DNA of 64,000 nucleotides. Origin: DATAOG01 sp963782885 (lineage in GTDB: Bacteria; Pseudomonadota; Alphaproteobacteria; Geminicoccales; Geminicoccaceae). The stretch covers positions 62,001 to 126,000 of the forward strand of contig CAWALL010000019.1 in assembly GCA_963782885.1 (NCBI GenBank), in the 5' to 3' direction. How positions within the stretch are numbered: position 1 is the first letter of the stretch; every line of letters begins with the position of its first letter. The translations under genes were made by a program, and so were the position numbers. Shown here piece by piece: positions 8,329 to 16,430 of this stretch. Under the pieces are notes generated by a model. That model was not told the DNA's origin and did not search any database. It saw only the letters and a program-made list of their open reading frames with translations.

Positions 8329-8913
8329 ATGCAGGCGATCGTGCGCAAATTTCTGACCGTGGTCGAGACGACCCGGCGTGAGATGGGTAAGGACCTCGAA
8401 GCGCCGACCCGCAAGGCGGCGGCGATCGCGGTGATCGAGAATCCGTTCGCCGGCCAGGACGCGCAGGAGCTCGAGCCGCTGATCGAGATCGGCGAGGAGC
8501 TGGGCGGCGTGCTCGGCGAGATGGCGGTCGCGGCGCTGGGCCTCGCGCCCTCTGCGATCGAGAGCTACGGCAAGGCCGCGATCGTCGGCGAGGCGGGCGA
8601 GCTCGAGCACGCGGCGGCGATCCTGCACCCCAGGCTCGGCAAGCCGCTGCGCGCCGCGGTCGAGAGAGGCGCCGCGCTCGTCCCGTCTTCGAAAAAGACC
8701 GGCGGCATCGGCACCGCGATCGACGTGCCGCTCGGCCACAAGGATGCCGCCTACGTGCGCAGCCATTTCGATGCCATGGAGGTGCGGGTGCCGGATGCGC
8801 CGCGCGCCGGCGAGATCGTGGTCGCGATCGTGGTCACCGACGCCGGCCGGCCGCGGCCCCGGGTCGGCGGCCTCGCCAAGCATCAGATCGAGGGCAAGGA
8901 CGGCCTGCGCTGA
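8329..8913 (+). CDS. DUF1185 (AA_synth) family protein
   Basis: A 194-aa protein starting MQAIVRKFLTVVETTRREMG. It matches the small family called 'amino acid synthesis protein' (Pfam AA_synth, formerly DUF1185), whose biochemical role is not established. Conserved-looking pieces are IAVIENPFAGQDAQELEPLI, LHPRLGKPLRAAVERG, SSKKTGGIGTAIDVPLGHKD and GEIVVAIVVTDAGRPRPRVG. The start at ATG 8329 is chosen because the family begins there; a longer frame from 8299 has an unlikely N-terminus. It is followed after 42 bp by the amidohydrolase gene, with which it probably forms an operon. Family members commonly sit beside amidohydrolase or hydantoinase genes, as here. Confidence 0.85.
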   Translation: MQAIVRKFLTVVETTRREMGKDLEAPTRKAAAIAVIENPFAGQDAQELEPLIEIGEELGGVLGEMAVAALGLAPSAIESYGKAAIVGEAGELEHAAAILHPRLGKPLRAAVERGAALVPSSKKTGGIGTAIDVPLGHKDAAYVRSHFDAMEVRVPDAPRAGEIVVAIVVTDAGRPRPRVGGLAKHQIEGKDGLR

Positions 8914-8955
8914 GCGCGGCGAGAACCGCCCGCGCAGGGCGCTTGGGGGGAGGTC

Positions 8956-10152
8956 ATGGCGAAACTGGCGGCGGACGGCTCGGTCAAGGGCAAGCTCGTG
9001 ATCCGCAACATCGGCACGCTGCTCTCGGGCGCGCTCGAGCGGCCGCGGCTCGACGCTAATACGATCGTTGCGGTCGATGGCCGGATCGCCGCGGTGGGCC
9101 GGGCGCAGGACGTCGATGCCGGGCAGGCGGACGTGACGGTCGATGCCCGGGGGACGACGCTCGCGCCCGGCCTGATCGACAGCCACGTCCATCCGGTGTT
9201 CGGCGACTGGACCCCGCGCCAGAGCCAGCTGAACTGGATCGACAGCTTTTTGCACGGCGGCGTCACCACGATGGTCTCGGCGGGCGAGGTCCATCTCCCG
9301 GGCCGGCCCCGGGACGTGATCGGGGTCAAGGCGCTCGCGATCACCGCCCAGCGCGCTTTTGCCAACTTCCGCCCGGGCGGGGTCAAGCTGCACGCCGGCG
9401 CGCCGGTGCTCGAGCAGGGCATGGTCGAAGAGGATTTCCGCGAGCTCGCCGAGGCCGGGGTCAAGCTGCTCGGCGAGGTCGGGCTCGGCGGCGTCAAGCA
9501 GGGCGAGGAAGCGAAGCGGATGGTCGCCTGGGCGCGCAAATACGGCATCCAGAGCACGATCCACACCGGCGGCCCCTCGATCCCCGGCTCGGGTCTGATC
9601 GATGCCGACGTGGTGCTGGAAGCCGATGCGGATGTGATCGGCCACATCAACGGCGGCCACACCGCGCTGCCGCTGACCCAGATCCGATGCCTGTGCGAGC
9701 AGTGCACGCGGGCGATCGAGATCGTGCACAACGGCAACGCGCTCGCCGCGCTCTACGCGATGCGCACGGCGATCGAGCTCGGCCAGCCGGAGCGGATCGT
9801 CCTGGGCACCGATTCGCCGGCGGGCTCCGGGGTTCAGCCGCTCGGCATCCTCCGGACCGTCGCGATGCTGAGCAGCCTCGGCGAGGTTCCCGCGGAGACC
9901 GCGTTCTGCTTCGCGACCGGCAACACCGCGCGCATGCGGGAGCTCGACTGCGGTCTGATCGAGCCCGGGCGCGCGGCCGACTTCGTGGTCATGGACCGGG
10001 CGCAGCACACCGCCGGCCCGACCCTTCTGGACAGCGTCCGCATGGGCGATCTGCCCGGCATCAGCATGGTGATCATCGATGGCGTGGTGCGCGCCGGCCG
10101 CTCGCGCAACACGCCGCCGGCGACCACGCTCGCCGAGGTGGTTTCGAGCTGA
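8956..10152 (+). CDS. Amidohydrolase, enamidase-like
   Basis: A 398-aa metal-dependent amidohydrolase. The urease-like beta-sandwich N-terminus (KLVIRNIGTLLSG) leads to the HxH metal motif in LIDSHVHP at residues 77-79. Further ligands are a glutamate in LLGEVGLGG (174), His in IHTGG (203) and GHINGGH (230), and the essential Asp in VLGTDSPAGSG (286). The closest named relative I can suggest is enamidase, which opens 1,4,5,6-tetrahydro-6-oxonicotinate to 2-formylglutarate in bacterial nicotinate fermentation, so the substrate here is probably a cyclic amide. A strong ribosome binding site (gggggagg) precedes ATG 8956. Its neighbours (DUF1185 upstream; HyuA, HyuB and an Fe-dehydrogenase downstream) suit cyclic-amide degradation. 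The specific substrate is inference. Confidence 0.8.
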   Translation: MAKLAADGSVKGKLVIRNIGTLLSGALERPRLDANTIVAVDGRIAAVGRAQDVDAGQADVTVDARGTTLAPGLIDSHVHPVFGDWTPRQSQLNWIDSFLHGGVTTMVSAGEVHLPGRPRDVIGVKALAITAQRAFANFRPGGVKLHAGAPVLEQGMVEEDFRELAEAGVKLLGEVGLGGVKQGEEAKRMVAWARKYGIQSTIHTGGPSIPGSGLIDADVVLEADADVIGHINGGHTALPLTQIRCLCEQCTRAIEIVHNGNALAALYAMRTAIELGQPERIVLGTDSPAGSGVQPLGILRTVAMLSSLGEVPAETAFCFATGNTARMRELDCGLIEPGRAADFVVMDRAQHTAGPTLLDSVRMGDLPGISMVIIDGVVRAGRSRNTPPATTLAEVVSS

Positions 10153-10646
10153 TCCCGGCCAGGGCTCGATGAACTCTTCGTCAAGCGCCCGGCGCTAACC
10201 GAGTCCTCCTCGACGGTTCATGTGATCCTGGAAATCCTGCCCGGCGCCGGCTCTACCGCCAAGGGACTCCTACGGTCGCATGGACCAGCCAAAGAAAGCG
10301 TTAGCGATCAATCCTTGACGATGGGTTAATGCCGTCGATCGCCAAGGTTGGCGGCTTTGTGCGGTTCGATCCGGCGCCACGAGCCCAGGCATCCGACAGC
10401 CGCTGTGGAGTTTCCACGAGCCGAGCGGCGCCCGATCGACCCGATCGGCACCCGAACGCCGGCCTGACGCCACCACTAGGCCGAGCGGCACTCGATGCGC
10501 CGGTTTGGAACCCCACGGCCGAATCCAGTGAAACCGGCCGCTACCGAGTCGCGGGCGGCTGGGAGAGCGTCGCCTCACGCTCGATCGAGTCAGAGGCTGG
10601 GCGAGGACCATCGCGTGTTCCAGCGGGGCGCGTAGGGACACCGGGA
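10153..10646. other. Intergenic region with one copy of a REP-like palindrome
   Basis: Lies between the enamidase-like gene and the hyuA stop (convergent). The only structure I see is an imperfect inverted repeat at about 10215-10288, which shares the 16-mer acggtcgcatggacca with 17849-17922. No convincing gene is present; open frames here are by-products of high GC. Confidence 0.5.
10215..10288. repeat. REP-like palindromic element, copy A
   Basis: Left arm ggttcatgtgatc and right arm tacggtcgcatggacc, separated by a variable centre. The same architecture occurs at 17849-17922 with better-paired arms, and a run containing ttaa follows both copies. Two intergenic copies with conserved arms and a variable loop suggest a small dispersed palindrome family (REP or MITE-like). 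Confidence 0.45.
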
Positions 10647-12695
10647 TCAACCATCGCCGACCGTGATGTCGAGCCAGCCGATCGGGGTCGTGCGGGCGAG
10701 GTCGCCCGGGCGCAGCAGCACCGTGGTGGTCGCCAATTCGACGATCGCCGGGCCCGGGGTCGCCTGGCCCGGCGCCAGCGCCTCGAGCTCGAACACCGGG
10801 ACCGGCTGCCATTCGCCGAGGTAGATGCGGCGCCGGGCCGAGGGCGGCGCCGGCGGGTGGGGCGACAGATCGGTCTCGCGCGGCGGCGACGGCAGCTCGC
10901 CGATCACCGTGACCCGGGCGTTGACCAGCACCGCCTCCTGGTCGCGGAGCGCATAGGTGTAGAGCTGCTCATGGCGGCGGTGGAAGGCATCGGCGAGCCG
11001 TTGCAGGAGATCGGCCGCCTGCCAGTCGATGCCTTCGAGGTCGACGTTGACCTCGAAGATCTGCTCGCCGTAGCGCATGTCGGCCGAACGCTCGCTCCGC
11101 ACCCGCCCCTCGAACCCGGCCTCGGCCAGGCGACCCCGGCCCTCGGCCTCGAGCTCGGCGTAGAGCGCGCGCAGCGCCGCGGCGTCGAGCCGGCTGGCAT
11201 CGCCGATGTGGCTGCGGGCGACCTCGTAGCGCAGATCCGAGGTCAGCATGCCCCAGGCCGAGAGCACCGCCGCCAGCCGCGGCACGATCACCCGCCGGAG
11301 GCCGAGCTGGCGGGCGAGATCGCTGACGTGCAGACCGGCCGCACCGCCGAACGCCAGGATCGCGAAGCGGCGCGGATCGACGCCGCGGCGAACCGAGACC
11401 AGCCGGATACCCTCGGCCATGCGCGTGTTGATCACCCGCTGGATGCCCTGCGCCGCGGCCATCCGCTCGATCCCGAGCGCCTGCGCCACCCGCTCGACCG
11501 CGGCTTCGGCAGCGTCGGCGTCGAGCTGGGTCCGGCCGCCCAGGAAATTGTCCGGGTCGAGCAGGCCCAGGACCAGATTGGCGTCGGTGACGGTGGCTTC
11601 GATGCCGCCCCGGCCGTAGCAGGCCGGGCCCGGCTCGGCACCGGCGCTCTCGGGCCCGACGTGGAGCAGGCCGCCGGCATCGACCCGGGCGATCGAGCCG
11701 CCGCCCGCCCCGATGCTGACGATGTCGAGCGCCTGCAGCGCCACCCGCTGGCCGGCGAGCCTCCGGTCGGAGGCGATCTGGGCGGCGCCGTCGACCACCA
11801 GCGAAACGTCGGAGCTGGTGCCGCCCATGTCGAACAGCAGGAGATTGGCCTCGCCGGTCAGGCGCGCCGCATGACGGCTGCCGGCAACCCCGCCGGCCGG
11901 GCCGGACAGCACGGCGCCAGCGGCGAGGCGCACCGAATCCGGGATCGTGGCGACCCCGCCGTGGGACTGGATGATCAGGACCGAGCCGGCCAAGCCCGCC
12001 TCCCGAAGCCGGGTCGCGAGTTGGGTCAGGTAGCGCTCGAGCGCCGGGCCGACGTAGGCGTTGACGACGGTCGTGCAGACCCGCTCGTATTCCTTGATCT
12101 GCGGGAACACCTCGGACGAGGGCGAGACGTAGGCGTCCGGCATGGCGGCGCGGACCGCCTCGGCCGCCAGCTGCTCGTGCCTGGGGTCGCGATAAGAGTG
12201 GAAAAAGCAGATCGCGACCGCGTCCACTCCCTCGCGCGCCAGTTCCTCGATCGCCGCAGTCAGCGAGGCCTGATCGAGCGGGGTCTCGATGCGACCGTCG
12301 GCGCGGACGCGCTCGCGCACGTCCAGGCGCAGCTGGCGCGGCACGAGCGGCTCGGGGGGCGGCTGGCGGAGGTCGTAGCGGTCGTCCTTCAGGCCCTCGC
12401 GCATCTCGAGCACGTCGCGATGGCCCGCGGTGGTGAGCAGCCCGACCCTGGCGCCCTTGCGCTCGAGGAGCGCGTTGGTCGCGACCGTCGTGCCATGCAC
12501 GATCCGCTCGGTCGTGGCCAGCATGGCGGCGAGATCGACCCTCAGCGCACCGGCCAGGCGCTCGAGCCCGGCCATGACGCCGATCGACGGATCGGCGGGG
12601 GTCGAGGCGGCCTTCGCGATCGTGACGGTGCCGGCGTCGTCGACCGCGACCAGGTCCGTGAAGGTGCCGCCGACGTCGATGCCGATCCGGTACAT
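10647..12695 (-). CDS. hyuA: Hydantoinase/oxoprolinase subunit A
   Basis: A 682-aa protein of the ATP-dependent hydantoinase/5-oxoprolinase alpha family, which couples ATP hydrolysis to opening of a five-membered cyclic amide together with a HyuB partner. The start MYRIGIDVGGTFTDLVAVD carries the phosphate-binding loop of the actin-like fold. Other family marks are HGTTVATNALLERKGARVGL, GHRDVLEMREG, SHGGVATIPDSVRLAAGAVL, SGPAGGVAGS, LFDMGGTSSDVSL and IGAGGGSIARVD. Its length is normal for the family. The partner HyuB is encoded 731 bp upstream on the same strand (13427-15118), with an oppositely oriented DUF29 gene between. This split is unusual, since hyuA and hyuB are generally adjacent. 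Confidence 0.93.
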   Translation of the reverse strand: MYRIGIDVGGTFTDLVAVDDAGTVTIAKAASTPADPSIGVMAGLERLAGALRVDLAAMLATTERIVHGTTVATNALLERKGARVGLLTTAGHRDVLEMREGLKDDRYDLRQPPPEPLVPRQLRLDVRERVRADGRIETPLDQASLTAAIEELAREGVDAVAICFFHSYRDPRHEQLAAEAVRAAMPDAYVSPSSEVFPQIKEYERVCTTVVNAYVGPALERYLTQLATRLREAGLAGSVLIIQSHGGVATIPDSVRLAAGAVLSGPAGGVAGSRHAARLTGEANLLLFDMGGTSSDVSLVVDGAAQIASDRRLAGQRVALQALDIVSIGAGGGSIARVDAGGLLHVGPESAGAEPGPACYGRGGIEATVTDANLVLGLLDPDNFLGGRTQLDADAAEAAVERVAQALGIERMAAAQGIQRVINTRMAEGIRLVSVRRGVDPRRFAILAFGGAAGLHVSDLARQLGLRRVIVPRLAAVLSAWGMLTSDLRYEVARSHIGDASRLDAAALRALYAELEAEGRGRLAEAGFEGRVRSERSADMRYGEQIFEVNVDLEGIDWQAADLLQRLADAFHRRHEQLYTYALRDQEAVLVNARVTVIGELPSPPRETDLSPHPPAPPSARRRIYLGEWQPVPVFELEALAPGQATPGPAIVELATTTVLLRPGDLARTTPIGWLDITVGDG

Positions 12696-12907
12696 GGAAA
12701 TCTTTCTATCCTTCGGCCGTCAGGCGCTCCAGCAAAACTGAGCGGCTGGACGGGTCATGCCCGCCGAGCCGGCGAGCGAGCGCCCGCGGCACCGCCACAG
12801 GCCCTCTCAGCCGGCGGCGCCCGGAGGTCGGGCATTGTGCCGGACATCCCGCCGGGCGATATGGCTATGATGCGGCGTCGGAATTGTGGCCGGAGGAGGC
12901 AACCGCA

Positions 12908-13369
12908 ATGGCGACCAAGGTCAAGCACGCCAGCGGCAGCGGCATCTTATACGAGACGGATGTCGTCGCCTGGGCCGAGAGGCAGGCAGAGGCGCTCCGC
13001 GCCGGGCGGTTCGACGAGCTCGATCTGGAAAACCTGGCCGAGGAGATCGCGGACGTGAGCCGGCGAGAGGCGGACGCCCTCGAGTCGCACCTCGAGACTG
13101 TCGTCATGCACCTGCTGAAATGGCGTTATGACCCGGATCATCGCAGCCGGAGTTGGGAGGGAACGATCCGGGTGGCGCGCCACAAACTCACAAAGCTCCT
13201 GCGGGACAGCCCGAGCCTCCGGCCACGGCTGCCTGCGCTGCTCGAGGACGCCTATCCCGCCGCGCGGATCCGGGCCGGAGTCGAGACCGGACTGCCCGAG
13301 ACGACCTTGCCCGCCGCCTGCCCTTTCACCTTGGAGCAGATCACCAGCGACTGGCTGCCAGAGAACTAG
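12908..13369 (+). CDS. DUF29 family protein
   Basis: A 153-aa member of DUF29, a family of unknown function with many copies in some alphaproteobacteria and cyanobacteria. Typical parts are VVAWAERQAEALRAGRFDEL, DLENLAEEIADVSRREADAL and LETVVMHLLKWRYDPDHRSR, followed by an arginine-rich helix and a conserved ...CPFTLEQITSDW end. ATG 12908 has a good ribosome binding site (ggaggaggc). It lies alone on the plus strand between hyuA and hyuB, back to back with hyuA (212 bp apart). A second DUF29 gene is at 27200-27721. Its position inside the hyu pair suggests insertion into an older hyuB-hyuA operon. Confidence 0.85.
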   Translation: MATKVKHASGSGILYETDVVAWAERQAEALRAGRFDELDLENLAEEIADVSRREADALESHLETVVMHLLKWRYDPDHRSRSWEGTIRVARHKLTKLLRDSPSLRPRLPALLEDAYPAARIRAGVETGLPETTLPAACPFTLEQITSDWLPEN

Positions 13370-13426
13370 CTCGCCGGCGGACACCGGGCAACGCGCGGCC
13401 TTCCGGCGTGCCCGAGTCCGCCGGAG

Positions 13427-15118
13427 TCATGGCGCACCGCCCGCGGCGACGAAGCCCAGCAGCCGGTCGCGGGCGCGCGCTTCGGGCGACCGCTCGGCCG
13501 GCTCGCCGTACCCGCCGCCGCCGCCGGAGCGGACGTCGAGCACGTCGCCCGGCCGGATCGGGATCCCGACCTCCTTGGTCTGGAGCGGCCGGTCCGGGCG
13601 GCCCGCGGACTTGAGCACGTAGCGGTGCGGCCGGCCGTTCTCGCCGCCGAGGATGCCGCAGGCGCCGTGGCGGACGCCGTCGCCCGCGGTGTTGGCGACC
13701 GCGGGCTCGGCGACCTCGACCACCATCTCGAGCTCGGCCCCGGGCCCGCCGCGGTAGCGGCCGTCGCCGCCACTGTCCGGACGGAACTCGTGGCGCCGGA
13801 AGAACAGCGGAAACCGGACCTCGGCGACCTCGAGGCTGCCGAACTTGATGCCGCCGGCCGCCTGCCATTCGCCCGCCGCCGGCCAGCCGTCGCCCGCGGG
13901 CGAGGCGCCGCCGCCCGGGCGCGCCTGGAACATGTGCCAGATGAACGGCCGGCCGGTCCTGGGATCGGTGCCCTGGAGCGCGATCCTGAAGCGCCGGCCC
14001 CAGCCGGCCATGGCCCGCTCCGGGCAGGCGGGTGCGAGCGCCTTGATGATCGCCTCGATGATCTCCTGGCCGCAGTGGTTGGTGCACAGCGTGACCGGCG
14101 CGCCGGGCCTGGCCCAGACCACGGTCCCCTCCTTGGCGATCACCGACAACGGTCGGAAGGCGCCGTCGTTCTTGGGCGTCTCCGGATCGATCAGATAGGC
14201 GAGCGCCACGACCGCGGCCGAGCGCATGTTGGGGTAGGAGGAATTGACGAAGCCCCTGACCTGCGGGTCGGACGCCGTCAGGTCGACCTCGAGGTCGCTG
14301 CCGCGCTTGGTGACCTTGGCGCGGATCGTGATGTCGGTCGCCCCATGGCCATCGTCGTCGAGCACCGCTTGCCCATGGTAGACACCGTCCCGCCAACCGG
14401 CGATCACGGCCCGCACCTGGCGCTCGGCGCCATCCAGGACCGCCTCGATCGCGGCGTGGGTGGTGGCCGGGCCGAACTCGGCCAGCAGCGCCGTCAGCCG
14501 CCGCTCGCCGACCCGGGCGGAGCCGATCATCGCCGCGAGGTCGCCCCGGAACTCGCGCGGATGACGGACGTTGAGGACGATCATCTCGAGCACGTCGGCG
14601 CGCAGGCGGCCCTCCTCGTAGAGCTTGAGCGGCGGGATGCGGATGCCCTCCTGCCAGATTTCGGTCGCGGCCGGATTGTAGGCGCCATGGGTCGCGCCGC
14701 CGATGTCGCTCTGGTGCGAGCGGTTGATCGACCAGAACGCGAGCCGATCGCCATCGAACACCGGCACGAAGGCGGTGAGGTCGGGCAGATGATTGCCGCC
14801 GTGATACGGGTCGTTGAGCAGGTAGACGTCACCTGGCCGGATCCGGCCGCGGAACGCGTCGTGCACGGATTTGGCGGCCCACGGCAGCGCGCCGACGTGG
14901 ATCGGCACGTGCTCGGCCTGGGCGATCAGCCGGCCCTCGGAATCGGTCAGGGCCGTCGAGAAGTCGCGGCTCGAGTTGATGATCTGGGAGTAGGAGGTGC
15001 GCAGCATCGCCTCGCCCATCTCCTCGGCGATCGCATGCAGGCGATGCTGGATGACCGAGACCGTGATCGGGTCGACGCGCTCGCAAGGGCTTTCGGGCAC
15101 GGGCTTCCTGCCGGACAA
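13427..15118 (-). CDS. hyuB: Hydantoinase/oxoprolinase subunit B
   Basis: A 563-aa partner subunit of HyuA. Family marks are DPITVSVIQHRLHAIAEEMG, MLRTSYSQIINSSRDFSTAL, QAEHVPIHVGALPWA, LNDPYHGGNHLPDLT, NRSHQSDIGG and FVNSSYPNMRSA, and the glycine-rich C-terminus DVLDVRSGGGGGYGEP. With HyuA it should form the ATP-dependent cyclic-amide hydrolase (hydantoin, 5-oxoproline or a related lactam). It is divergently transcribed from the Fe-dependent alcohol dehydrogenase, and the 128-bp gap between them contains two tandem palindromes that could be an operator for both directions. Confidence 0.92.
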   Translation of the reverse strand: MSGRKPVPESPCERVDPITVSVIQHRLHAIAEEMGEAMLRTSYSQIINSSRDFSTALTDSEGRLIAQAEHVPIHVGALPWAAKSVHDAFRGRIRPGDVYLLNDPYHGGNHLPDLTAFVPVFDGDRLAFWSINRSHQSDIGGATHGAYNPAATEIWQEGIRIPPLKLYEEGRLRADVLEMIVLNVRHPREFRGDLAAMIGSARVGERRLTALLAEFGPATTHAAIEAVLDGAERQVRAVIAGWRDGVYHGQAVLDDDGHGATDITIRAKVTKRGSDLEVDLTASDPQVRGFVNSSYPNMRSAAVVALAYLIDPETPKNDGAFRPLSVIAKEGTVVWARPGAPVTLCTNHCGQEIIEAIIKALAPACPERAMAGWGRRFRIALQGTDPRTGRPFIWHMFQARPGGGASPAGDGWPAAGEWQAAGGIKFGSLEVAEVRFPLFFRRHEFRPDSGGDGRYRGGPGAELEMVVEVAEPAVANTAGDGVRHGACGILGGENGRPHRYVLKSAGRPDRPLQTKEVGIPIRPGDVLDVRSGGGGGYGEPAERSPEARARDRLLGFVAAGGAP

Positions 15119-15164
15119 GAGGGATCTGGGATCGCGAGAACGGGGGGCAGCCTATCGCCGGAAC

Positions 15165-15200
15165 TCCGATCATGACAATCGGTCCGATCATGACAATCGG
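15165..15200. promoter_or_regulatory. Candidate operator: two tandem CCGAT-N7-ATCGG palindromes
   Basis: The 18-mer tccgatcatgacaatcgg occurs twice in perfect tandem (15165-15182 and 15183-15200). Each copy is an inverted repeat CCGAT-N7-ATCGG, the shape of a dimeric repressor site. It lies between the divergent genes hyuB and the Fe-alcohol dehydrogenase. A tandem pair of palindromes in a divergent promoter suggests cooperative binding of one regulator. The regulator gene is not in this window as far as I can see. Confidence 0.6.
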
Positions 15201-15246
15201 TACGAAGCCCCTACCTTCATCGCCAGATCCGATGTAGCCAGAGCGG

Positions 15247-16422
15247 ATGAGCATGACCAGCCTGACCGAGATACCGGCGTTCGCCGTCAAGCGGGTTCCG
15301 GAGGTGCATTTCGGGCCGGGCCGCGCGCGGGCGATCGCCGAGGACGCGGCGGCGCTCGGTCATCCGCGCAAGCCCGTGGTGGTGATCGCCGACCGGGCGA
15401 TGAGCGAGCTCGGGGTCGCGGCCCGGCTGACGGCCGCGCTCGAGGCCGCCGGCGCCGAGGTCGTCCTGTTCGACGACGTCACCGGCGAGCCCAGGGAGCA
15501 GCAGGTCGAGGCGGCGACCGACTTCGTCCGCTTCAACGCCGCGGGCCTGGTCATCTGCCTCGGCGGCGGCTCGGCCATGGACGTCGGCAAGGTCGCCGCC
15601 ACCATCGCCTGCACCGGCGACAGCCCGAGCGACTTCGCGATGGAGCGCAGGCCGCTGCCCAAGCGCTCGGTGCCGAAGATCTGCCTGCCGACCACTGCCG
15701 GTACCGGCTCGGAGTTCTCCTCGACCAACGTCTTCGCCGACGGCGCCCATAAGAAGGTCTGGATCTGGGGTCCGGAGACCAAACCCGAGCGGGTGATCCT
15801 CGACCCCGAGCTGACGCTGACCCTGCCGCCGGATCTCACGGCCTGGACCGGTCTCGACGCCTTCGCCCATGCGCTCGAGGCCAGCACCAACGTCCGCCAG
15901 CACCCCTGGACCAATCTCTACGCCCACCGGGCGCTGGGCCTGATCGCGGGCGCCCTCGAGACCGCGATCCGCGAGCCCGGCAACCTCGCCGCCCGCAGCC
16001 AGATGCTGGTCGGGGCGGCCCATGCCGGGATCGCGCTCGACAACTGCGGCGCCGCGTTCGCGCACAACATCTCGCACGCGCTGGCGGCGCTCGCGCCGGT
16101 GCACCACGGGCTCGCGACCGCGCTCGCCCTCGAGGTCGTGCTGCCCTGGCAGGTGGCGGCCGATCGGGGCGCCTTCGCGGCGGCGGCCGGGGCCTGCGGC
16201 CTGCAGCCCGACGCTGCGGTGCTGCCCGGCTGGTATTCCGAGCTCCTGACCCGCTGCGGCGTCGAGCGCCGGCTGCCGGCGGCCTTCCGGGAGGTCAGCG
16301 TTGCGGCTCTGGCCGCGGAGATGCGCGCCCCCGAGACCCGGTCCATGCGCGAGGCGACCGTGCGCGCCGTGAGCGACGCCGACATCGACCGGTTCGCCGC
16401 GGCGATGCTCGCGCTCGCCTGA
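15247..16422 (+). CDS. Iron-containing alcohol dehydrogenase
   Basis: A 391-aa group III (Fe-dependent) alcohol dehydrogenase, NAD(P)-linked. It shows the nucleotide motif GLVICLGGGSAMDVGKVAA, the loop LPTTAGTGSEFSSTNVFAD and the metal ligands Asp and His in GLDAFAHALEAS, plus two more histidines in AHNISHALAALAPVHHGLA. Length is normal. It is followed after 8 bp by the enolase-superfamily gene, so the two are co-transcribed, and it is divergent from hyuB over a candidate operator. In nicotinate fermentation an alcohol dehydrogenase reduces the aldehyde made by enamidase, and a similar role downstream of the amidohydrolase at 8956 is possible but inferred. GTG/ATG at 15247 is the family-like start. 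Confidence 0.88.
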   Translation: MSMTSLTEIPAFAVKRVPEVHFGPGRARAIAEDAAALGHPRKPVVVIADRAMSELGVAARLTAALEAAGAEVVLFDDVTGEPREQQVEAATDFVRFNAAGLVICLGGGSAMDVGKVAATIACTGDSPSDFAMERRPLPKRSVPKICLPTTAGTGSEFSSTNVFADGAHKKVWIWGPETKPERVILDPELTLTLPPDLTAWTGLDAFAHALEASTNVRQHPWTNLYAHRALGLIAGALETAIREPGNLAARSQMLVGAAHAGIALDNCGAAFAHNISHALAALAPVHHGLATALALEVVLPWQVAADRGAFAAAAGACGLQPDAAVLPGWYSELLTRCGVERRLPAAFREVSVAALAAEMRAPETRSMREATVRAVSDADIDRFAAAMLALA

Positions 16423-16430
16423 TAGCGAGC

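Noticed and set aside
8230..10008. 592-codon minus-strand open frame opposite DUF1185 and the amidohydrolase
   Set aside because: Antisense shadow with the same low-complexity composition; the plus-strand genes carry the motifs.
10329..13058. 909-codon plus-strand open frame opposite hyuA
   Set aside because: Arg/Gly/Asp/His-rich, with no family resemblance and exactly antisense to a clear HyuA; a by-product of high GC in the third codon position.
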